64,000 nucleotides of DNA from Halopelagius fulvigenes. GTDB taxonomy: Archaea; Halobacteriota; Halobacteria; Halobacteriales; Haloferacaceae. Made by a program: the position numbers and the translations under genes. This document shows, piece by piece, positions 52,039-61,330 of the stretch (positions are counted from its first letter, which is position 1; each line of letters opens with the position of its first letter). The notes below the pieces were generated by a model, which saw only the letters and a list, made by a program, of their open reading frames with translations, made no database searches and was not told the origin of the DNA. The stretch lies in contig NZ_JBHSXH010000015.1 in the NCBI RefSeq assembly GCF_042662625.1, positions 1,612,001 to 1,676,000 on the forward strand, read 5' to 3'.

Positions 52039-53199
52039 GTGGCGCGTGACTGGCGGTCGGTCGGCACCGTCGCGGCGTGGCAGACGGCCGCGAGCCTCTG
52101 TTACTACAGCATCTTCGCCGCGACGAGTTTCGTCCGCGACGCGTTCACCCTGAGCGAATCGCTCGTCGGCCTCTTCCTGACGGCCGCGCTGGTCGGCTAC
52201 ACCGCCGCGCTGTTTCCGAGCGGTGCGGCCGTGGACGGGTTCGGCGAGAAGCCCGTGATGGTCGGCGGACTGGTCGCACTCGCCGTCGCCGCCGTCGGCG
52301 TCTCCCTCGCGCCGTCGTACGGCGCGGTTCTCGTCGCGGGGGCGGTTCTCGGGGTGGCGTACTCCTCGGCGATGCCGGGGACGAACCGCGGCATCGTCGC
52401 CACCGCCCCGCGCGGGCGCGAGAACTTCGCCATGGGGCTGAAACAGGTCGGCGTCACCGCCGGAAGCGGCGCGGCGTCCCTCGTCGTCACCGGCGTCGCC
52501 GCCGTGGCCGCGTGGCAGGTGGGCTTCTGGGTCATCGCCGTCGTCGCCGCCGGGTACGCCGTCGCCTTCGCCGTCCTCTACGACGGCGCGGGCGGGAGCG
52601 GCGAGTTCTCCGTGCCGGACGTGCGCGACCTCCGGGCGAACGGCGCGTACCTCCTCCTCGTCGCGGGCGGCCTCTTCCTCGGTGCGTCCATCTACTCGAT
52701 GCTCGGCTACACCATCCTCTACGTCGAGGACGTGGTGGGTGCGAGCGCCGCCGTCGGCGGGGCCATCCTCGCACTCACGCAGGTGACGGGGAGCGTCTCC
52801 CGCGTGGGCGCGGGGAGCCTCGCCGACCGGTTCGGCGGCGCGAACGGGGCGGTCACCGTCGCCCTCGGGCAGGTGGCGCTCTCTGTCTGTCTGTTCGCCG
52901 CGCTCGCCGTCGGTGCCGCGTCGCTTCCGGTCGCCGTCGCCGTCTTCGCCGGACTCGGCCTCTCCATCCACGGTTCGACCGGCGTCTTCTACTCCTGTCT
53001 CAGCGAGTTGGTGGCCGACGACGACATCGGCGCGGCGACGGCGGGCGGGCAGACGGCCATCAACGTCGGCGGGTTGCTCGCGCCGCCGTTGTTCGGCGCG
53101 CTCGTGGAGACGGCGGGGTACGCCGAGGGGTGGGCGCTCCTCGCCGGGTGCACCGTCGCCGCCGCGGGACTGCTCTTCGCGGTCAGGCGGCGGACCTGA
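52039..53199 (+). CDS. Major facilitator superfamily transporter
   Basis: A 386-residue protein with twelve membrane helices. The loop 2-3 region (GAAVDGFGEKPVMVGGLVAL) corresponds to the MFS signature; its repeat in the second half is GAGSLADRFGGANGAV. The N-terminus (MARDWRSVGTVAAWQTAASLCYYSIFA) is typical. It begins with GTG 18 bp after hemD, so it may be part of the same transcript, yet a tetrapyrrole or cobalt-compound substrate is only a guess. Confidence 0.88.
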   Translation: MARDWRSVGTVAAWQTAASLCYYSIFAATSFVRDAFTLSESLVGLFLTAALVGYTAALFPSGAAVDGFGEKPVMVGGLVALAVAAVGVSLAPSYGAVLVAGAVLGVAYSSAMPGTNRGIVATAPRGRENFAMGLKQVGVTAGSGAASLVVTGVAAVAAWQVGFWVIAVVAAGYAVAFAVLYDGAGGSGEFSVPDVRDLRANGAYLLLVAGGLFLGASIYSMLGYTILYVEDVVGASAAVGGAILALTQVTGSVSRVGAGSLADRFGGANGAVTVALGQVALSVCLFAALAVGAASLPVAVAVFAGLGLSIHGSTGVFYSCLSELVADDDIGAATAGGQTAINVGGLLAPPLFGALVETAGYAEGWALLAGCTVAAAGLLFAVRRRT

Positions 53200-53264
53200 C
53201 TGTCGCTCCGGCGGGGCAGAGCGAGAGTTTAAACCGCATACCGACCCTACCCGGAGTAACAGCA

Positions 53265-54677
53265 ATGGCAGGACCCGTCCCCGAACTCGATGCGCGCGCC
53301 GAGGCGTGCGCGGACCGACTGCGCGAAGCCGACCGGGTACTCCTCGCCTCGCACATCGACGCCGACGGGCTGACGAGCGCCGCCGTCGCCTCGACGGCGT
53401 TGGAACGAGCGGGGATTTCCTTCGAGACGGTGTTCGCAAAGCAGTTAGACGAGAGCGAAGTCGCACGGATAGCCGCCACGGAGTACGACACGGTGCTCTT
53501 CACCGACTTCGGCAGCGGTCAGTTGGACGTCATCGCGCCCCGCGAGGAGGCGGGCGCGTTCACACCGGTCATCGCGGACCACCACCGACCGGCCGACGCC
53601 GAGACGGAGTACCACCTCAATCCGCTGCTCTTCGGCATCGACGGCGCGTCGGAACTCTCCGGCGCGGGCGCGAGTTACGTTCTCGCTCGCGCACTCGAAC
53701 CGGAGGGGGGCGACAACCGCGATTTGGCCGCCCTCGCCGTCGTCGGCGCGGTGGGCGACATGCAGAACTCCGACGGCGGCCTGCGCGGGGCGAACGCCGA
53801 AATCGTCGAGGAGGGCGTCGCCGCAGGCGTCCTGGAGGAGGCGAAGGACCTCGTCCTCTACGGGCGGCAGACCCGCCCCCTCCCGAAGTTCCTGGAGTAC
53901 GCCAGCGACGTCCGCATCCCCGGCATCTCCAACGACGCCAACGGCGCGGTGCAGTTCCTCTCGGACCTCGATTTCGATCTGAAGGCCGACGGCGAGTGGC
54001 GGCGGTGGGTGGACCTGACGATGGACGAACGGAAGACCCTCGTGAGTGCGTTGCTGCGGCGGGCCATCGCCTCGGGCGTCCCCGCCGACCGAATCGAGAA
54101 CCTCGTCGGGACGACGTACACGCTGACCGCCGAGGAGGCGGGCACCGAACTCCGCGACGTGAGCGAGTTCTCCACGCTCCTGAACGCGACGGCGCGGTAC
54201 GAACGCGCCGACGTGGGGTTGGCGGTCTGTCTGGGGAACCGTCAGGGTGCGCTCGACAGCGCCCGAAAGTTGCTCAGGAACCACCGGCGGAACCTCTCCG
54301 AGGGCCTCCGGTGGGTGAAAAACGAGGGGACGGCCGTCGAGGAGCACGTCCAGTGGTTCGACGCGGGGACGCGCATCCGCGAGACGATCGTCGGCATCGT
54401 CGCCGGGATGGCCGTCGGGTCCGGCGGTATCTCCCGAAGCAAGCCCATCCTCGCGTTCGCCGAGAAGTCGGACGCGGAGGTGAAAGTGTCCGCCCGGGGG
54501 TCGCACGTCCTCGTCCGAAAGGGACTGGACCTCTCGGCGGTGATGCGCGAGGCGTCGCGGGCCGTCGGCGGCGACGGCGGCGGCCACGACGTCGCCGCGG
54601 GCGCGACCATCCCGAAAGGGACGGAACGGGAGTTCGTCGCGGAAGCCGACCGCCTCGTCGGCGAACAACTCAAATAA
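53265..54677 (+). CDS. DHH-family phosphoesterase (RecJ-like)
   Basis: A 470-residue archaeal RecJ/GAN-like protein. DHH motifs: SHIDADGLTSAAVAS, FTDFGSGQLD, IADHHRP and GAVGDMQNSDGG. The DHHA1 domain ends in GGGHDVAAGATIPKGT. Related archaeal proteins are single-strand exonucleases, some bound to the GINS-MCM helicase. An aspartate of motif I-IV coordinates two Mn ions. The ATG at 53265 is the first that fits; the frame is open far upstream over the MFS gene. Confidence 0.92.
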   Translation: MAGPVPELDARAEACADRLREADRVLLASHIDADGLTSAAVASTALERAGISFETVFAKQLDESEVARIAATEYDTVLFTDFGSGQLDVIAPREEAGAFTPVIADHHRPADAETEYHLNPLLFGIDGASELSGAGASYVLARALEPEGGDNRDLAALAVVGAVGDMQNSDGGLRGANAEIVEEGVAAGVLEEAKDLVLYGRQTRPLPKFLEYASDVRIPGISNDANGAVQFLSDLDFDLKADGEWRRWVDLTMDERKTLVSALLRRAIASGVPADRIENLVGTTYTLTAEEAGTELRDVSEFSTLLNATARYERADVGLAVCLGNRQGALDSARKLLRNHRRNLSEGLRWVKNEGTAVEEHVQWFDAGTRIRETIVGIVAGMAVGSGGISRSKPILAFAEKSDAEVKVSARGSHVLVRKGLDLSAVMREASRAVGGDGGGHDVAAGATIPKGTEREFVAEADRLVGEQLK

Positions 54678-54801
54678 CGCGGCACTCGGCCGTCGGTTCG
54701 TCGTTATATCGGCTCGTTAACCGCGTGAAACGGAGTGAAATTCGCGCGAACGGAAGTAACCGACGCGGCGCTTATCTCCGTCGGGGTCCGACCTCGGGAA
54801 G

Positions 54802-57390
54802 ATGTCCCCCGTACCGGACGGTACTCCGCCGTCTTCCGAACGGACGCTCGACGACTGGACGATGGACGTTCCCGTCGGCAATCTCCTGTCGCGCGCGGAC
54901 ATCGCGACGTTCGAACTGACGCCTAACGGGAAGATTTCCGACGTTAACGACGCGTTCACCTCGCTCGCCGGGTACGCTCGGGAGACGCTTCTCGACCGCC
55001 CGTTCTCGCACCTCACGGCGTCCGAACGCCTGCCGCCGCCCGTGGAGGCCTTCCTCGGGGCGTCCGAGGGGGACGACCCCCCCGAGTCGGTGAGCGCTAC
55101 CGCGCCGTTGGAGACGGCGTCGGGGACTGCCGTCCTCTGCGAGGTTCACCTCCAGCGGAACGGGCGGTCCGGGGGCGACGAGCGGTATCTCGGCGTCGTC
55201 CGGCGGAAGGGGCGTCCCGAACGCGGAGGGGACGACGGGCGCGAACGCCCCGAGGACGCGCCGGCGAAAGCGTTCGTCGCACTCGCCGACGCCGTCCGAG
55301 ACGGCATCATCGTCCTCGACGCCGACAGCCGGATTCAGTACGCGAACCCCGCGGTCGAGCGGATTCTCGGCTACACGTCCGAGGAGTTGGTCGGAGGCAG
55401 CAAGATACAGATAATTCCCGACCGACTGCAACAGGTCCACCTCGACGCCCTCCAGACGTACCTCGATACGGGGAAGCGAAACATCGACTGGGGGTACGTC
55501 GAACTGCCGGGACAGCACAGAGACGGCTACGAAGTTCCGTTGGGCATCTCGCTGAACGACTTCTTCTTCGAGGGAAACCGGTACTTCGTCGGCCTGTTCC
55601 GGGACATCTCGAAGCGGAAGAAGGCCGAGCGAGAACTGGCCGCGAAGGCCGCCCAACAGGAGACGGTCGCGGAGTTGGGTCACGAGGCCCTCACGGCGAC
55701 CGACGTCGATTCGCTCCTCGACGAAGTCGTCGGGCGCGTGGCCGACACCCTCGACGCAGAGTACTGCGAAGTGCTCGAACTCGACGTGGACGCGGAGCGA
55801 TTCCGGTTCCGCGCGGGAGTCGGGTGGGACGACGGCGTCCTCGAATCCGCGACTGTCCCCGTCTCGGAGGCGACGCAGGCGGGGTACACGCTCAGCACCG
55901 AACGGCCCCTCGTCGTCGAGGACTTCGGGACCGACCCTCGGTTCGAGGGGACGGGCGGAATCGCCGACTTCGGCGTCCGAAGCGGAATCGACGTGATAAT
56001 CGGCCCCGCGGACGACCCGTGGGGCATCCTCGGCGTCCACGACGCGGCGGCGCGGGAGTTCAGCGCGTACGACGTCCACTTCGTCGAGAACGTCGCCCAC
56101 ATCGTCGCGAGCGCGATAGACCGACACGCCTACACCCGTCAGTTGGAGGTCCAACGGGAGGAACTGGAGGCGTTGAACCAACTGAACCGGCTCGCGCGGG
56201 ACATCCAGCGGGCGATAATAACGGAGTCCTCCCGCGAGGAGATAGAGCAGTTGGTGTGCGATCGACTCGCGCGGAAGGAGAACTACTCGTTCGCGTGGAT
56301 AGGGCAGGTGGACTTGGCGGGCCAGACGCTCACCCCGGTCGCGCGGGCGGGGGACGACCGGGGCTACATTGACGACGTGACGGTGACCCTCGACGAACGG
56401 GACACCGGGAAGGGGCCCGCCGGGATGGCGGTCCAGACCTGGAACGTGCAGGTCGTCTCCGACGTCGAGACGGACGGGACCTTCGAACCGTGGCGAGAGG
56501 CGGCCCTCGAACGCGGCGTCCGGTCGGTGGCGACGATACCCATCGTCTACGAACAGACCGTCTACGGCGTCCTCGGCATCTACTCCGGGGAGAAGTCCGC
56601 GTTCGGACCGGACGCGCGGTCGATTTTCGGGTCGTTCGGCGAGATGGTCGGCCACGCTATCGTGGCGGCGACGCAGAAACACGCCCTCCTCACGAGGGAG
56701 ATGACGGAGGTGACGCTCCAGTTGCAAAACCTCGTCGACCTCGTGGACGGCGGGGCGTCGAACCTCCCGGAGGTAGCGGTGTCGCAGGTGGTCCCGACCG
56801 GACGGGAGAGTTACGTCCTCATCGGGACGGCCGCACCCGAGGCGGAGGCGTCGATTCGCGAACTCGCGGAGGGAGCGCCGTCGGTTTCGGACGTGAGCCT
56901 CGCCGAGGAGAAAGACGGCGAACTGCGGTTCAGACTGCGGATACGGAACCCGCCGCTCATCTCGCAGGTGGTCGCGCGCGGCGGACGGGTCAGCCGAATC
57001 GTCGTCAACGACGCGGGACTGACGGCGACGATGGAACTGCCGCCGCACGTCGAGACGTCGGAGATAGTCGAGGAGGTGAAGGCGTCGTACCCCAGCGCCA
57101 ACATCCTCCTCCAACGGCGGAAGACGGTCGAACGGTCGGTCGCTTCCGAGAAGGGGCTACTCGACTCGTTGACCGAGCGTCAGCGCACCGCCCTCGAACT
57201 GGCGTACCGCCAAGGGTACTTCGAGTGGCCGCGGAGGAACAGCGGCGAGGATCTCGCGGAGATTCTCGACGTCTCCCCCGCGACGTTCCACCAACACCTC
57301 CGAGCCAGCGAGCGGAAGTTCCTGACGGCGATATTCGACGGCGCGAAACCGTCCGCCGGGCGGGATAACGGCGGCGCTCGCCGCGATTAA
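54802..57390 (+). CDS. PAS/GAF sensor with bacterioopsin-activator HTH-10
   Basis: An 862-residue cytoplasmic regulator. Order: short PAS-like region (about 28-75), complete PAS/PAC (about 155-280; GIIVLDADSRIQYANPAVERILGY, FVGLFRDISKRKKAE), first GAF (about 290-440), coiled linker, second GAF (about 450-625; FAWIGQVDLAGQTLTP, DTGKGPAGMAVQTW), BAT region (about 640-790) and HTH-10 (about 802-850; LTERQRTALELAYRQGYFEWPRRNSG). From the coiled linker on it parallels the receiver-GAF-HTH-10 protein at 30995. Such proteins sense small molecules, light or redox; the ligand and targets are unknown. Confidence 0.9.
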   Translation: MSPVPDGTPPSSERTLDDWTMDVPVGNLLSRADIATFELTPNGKISDVNDAFTSLAGYARETLLDRPFSHLTASERLPPPVEAFLGASEGDDPPESVSATAPLETASGTAVLCEVHLQRNGRSGGDERYLGVVRRKGRPERGGDDGRERPEDAPAKAFVALADAVRDGIIVLDADSRIQYANPAVERILGYTSEELVGGSKIQIIPDRLQQVHLDALQTYLDTGKRNIDWGYVELPGQHRDGYEVPLGISLNDFFFEGNRYFVGLFRDISKRKKAERELAAKAAQQETVAELGHEALTATDVDSLLDEVVGRVADTLDAEYCEVLELDVDAERFRFRAGVGWDDGVLESATVPVSEATQAGYTLSTERPLVVEDFGTDPRFEGTGGIADFGVRSGIDVIIGPADDPWGILGVHDAAAREFSAYDVHFVENVAHIVASAIDRHAYTRQLEVQREELEALNQLNRLARDIQRAIITESSREEIEQLVCDRLARKENYSFAWIGQVDLAGQTLTPVARAGDDRGYIDDVTVTLDERDTGKGPAGMAVQTWNVQVVSDVETDGTFEPWREAALERGVRSVATIPIVYEQTVYGVLGIYSGEKSAFGPDARSIFGSFGEMVGHAIVAATQKHALLTREMTEVTLQLQNLVDLVDGGASNLPEVAVSQVVPTGRESYVLIGTAAPEAEASIRELAEGAPSVSDVSLAEEKDGELRFRLRIRNPPLISQVVARGGRVSRIVVNDAGLTATMELPPHVETSEIVEEVKASYPSANILLQRRKTVERSVASEKGLLDSLTERQRTALELAYRQGYFEWPRRNSGEDLAEILDVSPATFHQHLRASERKFLTAIFDGAKPSAGRDNGGARRD

Positions 57391-57580
57391 TCCGATCATA
57401 CTCTCACCGGTCGAGCCCAGCGACCGCCGTCGCGCGGTCCGTGCCGCCCGTGTGCCTGTGAATTCGGCAGTAACTCAGAGACGTCTGAGATTCCAGAAAT
57501 GAGACCCGTTAGGGCGTTCCAACACTGTTAGGTGAATTCCTTATCGGGTCTAGTTACCTAGGCGAAGTAACGACTAACCT

Positions 57581-58741
57581 ATGGATAACTCGACTAAAGC
57601 CCTCGTGGAGGCGCTGGCGGTGACGCGGCGGCGGTACGTCCTCTCTATTCTGAGCGACCACCGCCGCGGACTGCGGGAGGGCGACCTCGCGACGATGGTC
57701 GCTTCGATGGAGACCGGAGACGCGTTGCGAGACGTCTCCGAGGACGCGCACCGACGCGTTCGGATCGACATCCGACACCGGCACCTGCCGAAACTCGAAG
57801 CGGCCGGACTGATACGGAGAGACGACGCGGGGACCGTCTCCGCGGCGGACAATCTCCTCTCGGAGGCCGAACCGGTGGCGGAGCTCCTCGAAGCGCCCAC
57901 GGAGGTCACCGAAACGCAGGAACGAGTGCTGGAGAACGCCGTCCGGCCGCGCCGCCGGGCCGTCCTCTCGGTTCTCGAAGCGTCGGCGGGATCGCTTTCG
58001 CTTCGGGAATTGGGGGAACGCGTCGTCACCCGGGAGGAAGACGCCGCGGTATCGGACGTCTCCGAGGACCGCCTCGAAGAAACGCTCGTTTCGCTTCACC
58101 ACGTCGACCTCCCGAAACTCGAAGACGCCGACCTCCTCGCGTACGACCCCGACGCGCGAACGGTCACCCGCCGGAGCGACGCGGAGTTCGACGACGAGTG
58201 GTTAGACGAGTCGGCGTTCGAGGCCGCCTGCGACGAACTCTCGAACGCGCAGGCGGGAGACGTCTGGACCCTCGAAGGGCGGGAGAACGTCATCGCGCGC
58301 GGGCAGTCGCTGTTCGAGGAGGTCGAGGACGAACTGTTCATCATGATAACGACCGACGGACTCCTCGAAGAGGGCTGCATCACCCGTCTCCAAGACGCCC
58401 TCGACCGCGGCGTGGACGTGTACGTCGGGTCGCAGACCTGGGCGGTCCGAGACCTCGTCCGCCGGCGCGTCCCCGAAGCGACGATATGGGAACCGCAGTT
58501 AGACTGGCTGAACCTGCCGCCTCACCGCGAGAAGCTCGGTCGCTTGGTGCTGGCGGACCGCGAGGCCATCCTACTGGGGTCGCTCGGCGAACCGAGCGGC
58601 GACGGCGTGCCCGTCGAGACGGCCGTCACGGGCGAGGGCGAGGACAACTCGCTGGTGATACTGATGCGGGAACTCCTCGGGAGCAGAATCGACCACCTCG
58701 ACCACCAGAGCGCCGACTTCCTCGACCACCTTCCGCTGTAA
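57581..58741 (+). CDS. Regulator with two winged-helix (DUF7344) domains and TrmB-like C-terminus
   Basis: A 386-residue protein. Two homologous winged-helix units are seen, about 1-90 (RRRYVLSILSDHRRGLREGDL, RHRHLPKLEAAGLIRRDDAG) and about 108-200 (RRRAVLSVLEASAGSLSLREL, HHVDLPKLEDADLLAYDPDA), the haloarchaeal DUF7344 type. The C-terminal 170 residues (GRENVIARGQSLFEEVEDEL, DVYVGSQTWAVRD, LADREAILLGSLGE) resemble the effector domain of TrmB-type sugar-sensing regulators. It likely is a transcription factor for haloarchaeal metabolism or stress. The genes it controls are not evident nearby. Confidence 0.8.
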   Translation: MDNSTKALVEALAVTRRRYVLSILSDHRRGLREGDLATMVASMETGDALRDVSEDAHRRVRIDIRHRHLPKLEAAGLIRRDDAGTVSAADNLLSEAEPVAELLEAPTEVTETQERVLENAVRPRRRAVLSVLEASAGSLSLRELGERVVTREEDAAVSDVSEDRLEETLVSLHHVDLPKLEDADLLAYDPDARTVTRRSDAEFDDEWLDESAFEAACDELSNAQAGDVWTLEGRENVIARGQSLFEEVEDELFIMITTDGLLEEGCITRLQDALDRGVDVYVGSQTWAVRDLVRRRVPEATIWEPQLDWLNLPPHREKLGRLVLADREAILLGSLGEPSGDGVPVETAVTGEGEDNSLVILMRELLGSRIDHLDHQSADFLDHLPL

Positions 58742-59135
58742 TCTCTCACGCCTCTTTCGCCGTCCTCGGAAGTTACGAACTAGCTACTGAGATGATAGAC
58801 TGTCTCGAAGCGGTCGCCGTACTCCCGGGCAGCCACACACGAGCAGTGGTCAAGTCCTACCTCTGAGTGAAGTGTCGAGAGCACTCTTCGGACTCGGTCG
58901 GCCCGGATCACGACAGCGGGGGCGTTCTCGTGTGATTCACGGCCGAGGAGGGCATTGTCGGCGAGGGCTGTGATGACCTCGTTCACGAGGTGGTCGCCGA
59001 TTGAGCGTTGTTGCCGTTGCATCGTCCACAGGGTGCCACTTTCCGGTATAGTTCGGTAGGCACCTGCCTCACCCGTGGTGGAATTTAAGTGGGGATGAGC
59101 CGTGGTGTTTAATTCCGAGCACTCCTGGTTCTTGT
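58742..59135. other. Intergenic junction with nuoC-like fragment
   Basis: Apart from the nuoC-like fragment there is no gene in these 394 bp. GC content starts to fall near 59030, toward the HTH-10 gene. TATA-like tttaa lies close to 59090-59110 before the next gene. Confidence 0.6.
58780..59022 (-). pseudogene. Fragment of a nuoC-like (NADH dehydrogenase-like subunit C) gene
   Basis: An 80-codon frame whose second half, PAVVIRADRVRRVLSTLHSE, then DHCSCVAAREYGDRFETVYHL, resembles the first part of haloarchaeal NuoC/NuoCD (30 kDa subunit of complex-I-like dehydrogenase). A normal NuoC continues for more than 100 residues; here a stop follows HLSS. No other nuo gene is in the window. It is best explained as a truncated duplicate left by recombination at the edge of the AT-rich island. 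Confidence 0.55.
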
Positions 59136-59792
59136 ATGCGATATCTCACGGTATTAGTCAAACCGGATGGAAGGGGTGCTTTCCATCCACTCGGAAAGGA
59201 ACTGGCAGATGACCCGTCGATCAGGCGGCGGGCCATTCATCATATCGAGCTTCTTGATGATGATACTGTACTCCTATTTGCCGAGGCAAGCGGCAGTAAG
59301 GAACGGTACAAACGGATTATGGAGAAGTCCCCTTATGTTATTAGTTATCTCATCGCCGGAGAAGACCGGTGGATGGCTGTGAGCCAGTTTGAACCGACAG
59401 AAGATGTTCGCCGGTCCCTTGAACTGCAACGAAAATCGCGTCTGGTATTCGAGACACCTATTCAGTTCACGTCCGACAATCATATTAAAGTCACATACTT
59501 AGGAACTGACGAAGAATTCAACAAACTGTACGAATATACTGAAGAGACGGAAAAATTCGAATTTGATATTCTCAAAATTGGCGATTATGAGGCTGACGAA
59601 TCGTCAGTCAACAGGATAATCACAGATAGGCAAGAAGAAGTGCTTGAGGCGGCAGTTGATCTAGGGTATTATAATGAACCTCGCCAAGCATCTCTTGAAG
59701 ACATCGGCGAGATCGTTGGGATTTCTCCCGGAACGGTCGGTGAGCACCTTCGGAAGGTCGAAGAACGTGTCTTCACCGAACTCGTCCACTGA
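59136..59792 (+). CDS. Bacterioopsin-activator-type HTH-10 regulator, AT-rich
   Basis: A 218-residue protein with an N-terminal BAT-like sensor region (1-160) and HTH-10 at the C-terminus (about 165-215; TDRQEEVLEAAVDLGYYNEPRQAS, GEIVGISPGTVGEHL). Its gene has many A/T-ending codons, unlike all genes to the left, a sign of recent transfer. It is 144 bp upstream of the hydrolase gene in the same direction, likely the gene it regulates. There is no GAF or PAS domain. Confidence 0.88.
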   Translation: MRYLTVLVKPDGRGAFHPLGKELADDPSIRRRAIHHIELLDDDTVLLFAEASGSKERYKRIMEKSPYVISYLIAGEDRWMAVSQFEPTEDVRRSLELQRKSRLVFETPIQFTSDNHIKVTYLGTDEEFNKLYEYTEETEKFEFDILKIGDYEADESSVNRIITDRQEEVLEAAVDLGYYNEPRQASLEDIGEIVGISPGTVGEHLRKVEERVFTELVH

Positions 59793-59936
59793 CTCCCGTT
59801 CCCAGTCACCAACCCTGCCGACGGCGTGAAAATCACCAACACACCACTGTTGGGCTCGAGAATTTAAAAGGAGCCACGTCAGTGCGGCAGTCCTTGTAAT
59901 CAGCTCTGCCGCATATTTCTACCCAGAGGTAACACG

Positions 59937-60851
59937 ATGTCAGCCACGAAACCACCCACAGCCGCAGATACGGTCACAAACACTGATGCATCGTTACTCA
60001 CCGATCACGATGTAGAATCCACCTATCGCGACATCAACGGCGTGCAGTTACACATCGTCGCCGCCGGCGACCCCGACGCGCCACTGGTCGTCCTCCTGCA
60101 CGGACATCCCGATTTCTGGTACGGCTGGCGCGATCAGATCTATTCGCTAGTTGAGGCCGGCTTCCGTGTGGTCGTCCCGGACCAACGGGGCTGTAATCTA
60201 AGCGAAGCGCCCGATGAGATCGGTGCCTATCGACAATCGGAACTAGTAGCTGACGTGCGTGAATTGATCCACAGTGAGGACCGGGAATCGGCCCACGTCG
60301 TTGGACACGACTTCGGTGGGTTCGTCGCCTGGAACGTAGCACTCCGTCACCCCTCCATGGTCGATCGACTCGGGATATTCAACGTCCCCCATCCGACAGC
60401 GTATCGAGATACTTTACGATCCAGTCCCCAGCAGATCCTGCGGAGCTGGTACGTCTGGTTCTATCAGGTACCGAAGCTCCCTGAATGGATGTTGACCCGG
60501 AACGATATGGCCAATATGGTTGATTCTCTCGAAATAACGTCCAACTCTGGAACGTTCGACGAGGAAACGATTACCTGCTACAAGGCGGCCTGGCAGCACA
60601 CCGGCATTCGACCGAGAATACACTGGTACCGTGGATTCCTCCGATCAGAAAGCCCACCACGCAACACTGTTACCCAGCCGACGCTGATTTGTTGGGGAGA
60701 AGACGACATAGCACTCCTTCCCTCAACGGCCGAAAAGAGCGTGGACTACTGTGAAGACGCTCAGCTACAGATGTTCCCTGACGCGTCACATTGGGTACAT
60801 CATGAGCGTGACGAAGTTACTGAAGCGCTACGCCGTCATCTCTCTAAATAA
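59937..60851 (+). CDS. Alpha/beta hydrolase, epoxide-hydrolase-like
   Basis: A 304-residue alpha/beta hydrolase. The oxyanion motif HGHPDFWYGW, the nucleophile elbow GHDFGG with Asp as nucleophile, and PDASHWVHHE with the catalytic His are those of soluble epoxide hydrolases and haloalkane dehalogenases. A cap domain (about 145-225) contains SWYVWFYQVPKLPEWMLTR. It hydrolyses an epoxide or ester; substrate unknown. Codon use is AT-richer than in the neighbourhood, like the preceding regulator, so both probably came together. Confidence 0.88.
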   Translation: MSATKPPTAADTVTNTDASLLTDHDVESTYRDINGVQLHIVAAGDPDAPLVVLLHGHPDFWYGWRDQIYSLVEAGFRVVVPDQRGCNLSEAPDEIGAYRQSELVADVRELIHSEDRESAHVVGHDFGGFVAWNVALRHPSMVDRLGIFNVPHPTAYRDTLRSSPQQILRSWYVWFYQVPKLPEWMLTRNDMANMVDSLEITSNSGTFDEETITCYKAAWQHTGIRPRIHWYRGFLRSESPPRNTVTQPTLICWGEDDIALLPSTAEKSVDYCEDAQLQMFPDASHWVHHERDEVTEALRRHLSK

Positions 60852-60980
60852 CAGACACGAACCAACCGATCGTCAACCGAGTAGTGAAGTGAGACTTTAT
60901 TGTCAATATTTAAGGAGAGCAACAAGCGCTCCGTTGACGAGGTCGCCCTCGGCCACAGAGAGATTCGAGAATCGTATGCA

Positions 60981-60999
60981 TTGAGACGACCAGTCTCAA
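60981..60999. repeat. 7-bp inverted repeat with 5-nt loop
   Basis: The arms ttgagac and gtctcaa pair perfectly. It lies 130 bp beyond the hydrolase stop and lacks a following T run, so a terminator role is uncertain. Confidence 0.6.
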
Positions 61000-61303
61000 C
61001 TTCAACATCCGATTCCGTATAGCATCATGAACTATATGGAGTGAGAGGTCGGCGTCCGTCTCCGATCGTCGAAACCGACGTCAGTCGGCCGAAAGCCGGT
61101 CGAACGGCGGGATATGGGGCCCGACTGACGGAACCGGCGAGTTCGGAGGAGGAAAGGCGAGTCGCGCCCTCCCGAGTTCTTCGCGTGAGGGCGGTTTCGT
61201 ATCGCCCTCGGACGCCTCCGGGTCGATCCTCTCGCAGAGCGTCCTTCGGAGCGGATTTCGCAGTGGATCATGTGAGATAACATCTAACGGATAAGTGGAC
61301 GGG

Positions 61304-61330
61304 TTCGTACACCGTTTCGGGGTGTACGAA
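61304..61330. repeat. 10-bp perfect inverted repeat with 7-nt loop
   Basis: The arms ttcgtacacc and ggtgtacgaa pair fully. It sits between the convergent hydrolase and Tm-1-like genes. It may be a transcription barrier or a protein-binding site. Confidence 0.7.

Noticed and set aside
52077..53264. Upstream extension of the DHH gene over the MFS gene
   Set aside because: The extra residues are an Arg-rich out-of-frame reading of the transporter; the DHH domain starts at 53265.
60913..61018. Transposase or integrase remnant beyond the hydrolase gene
   Set aside because: Short open stretches exist on both strands, but none has a recognisable transposase motif.
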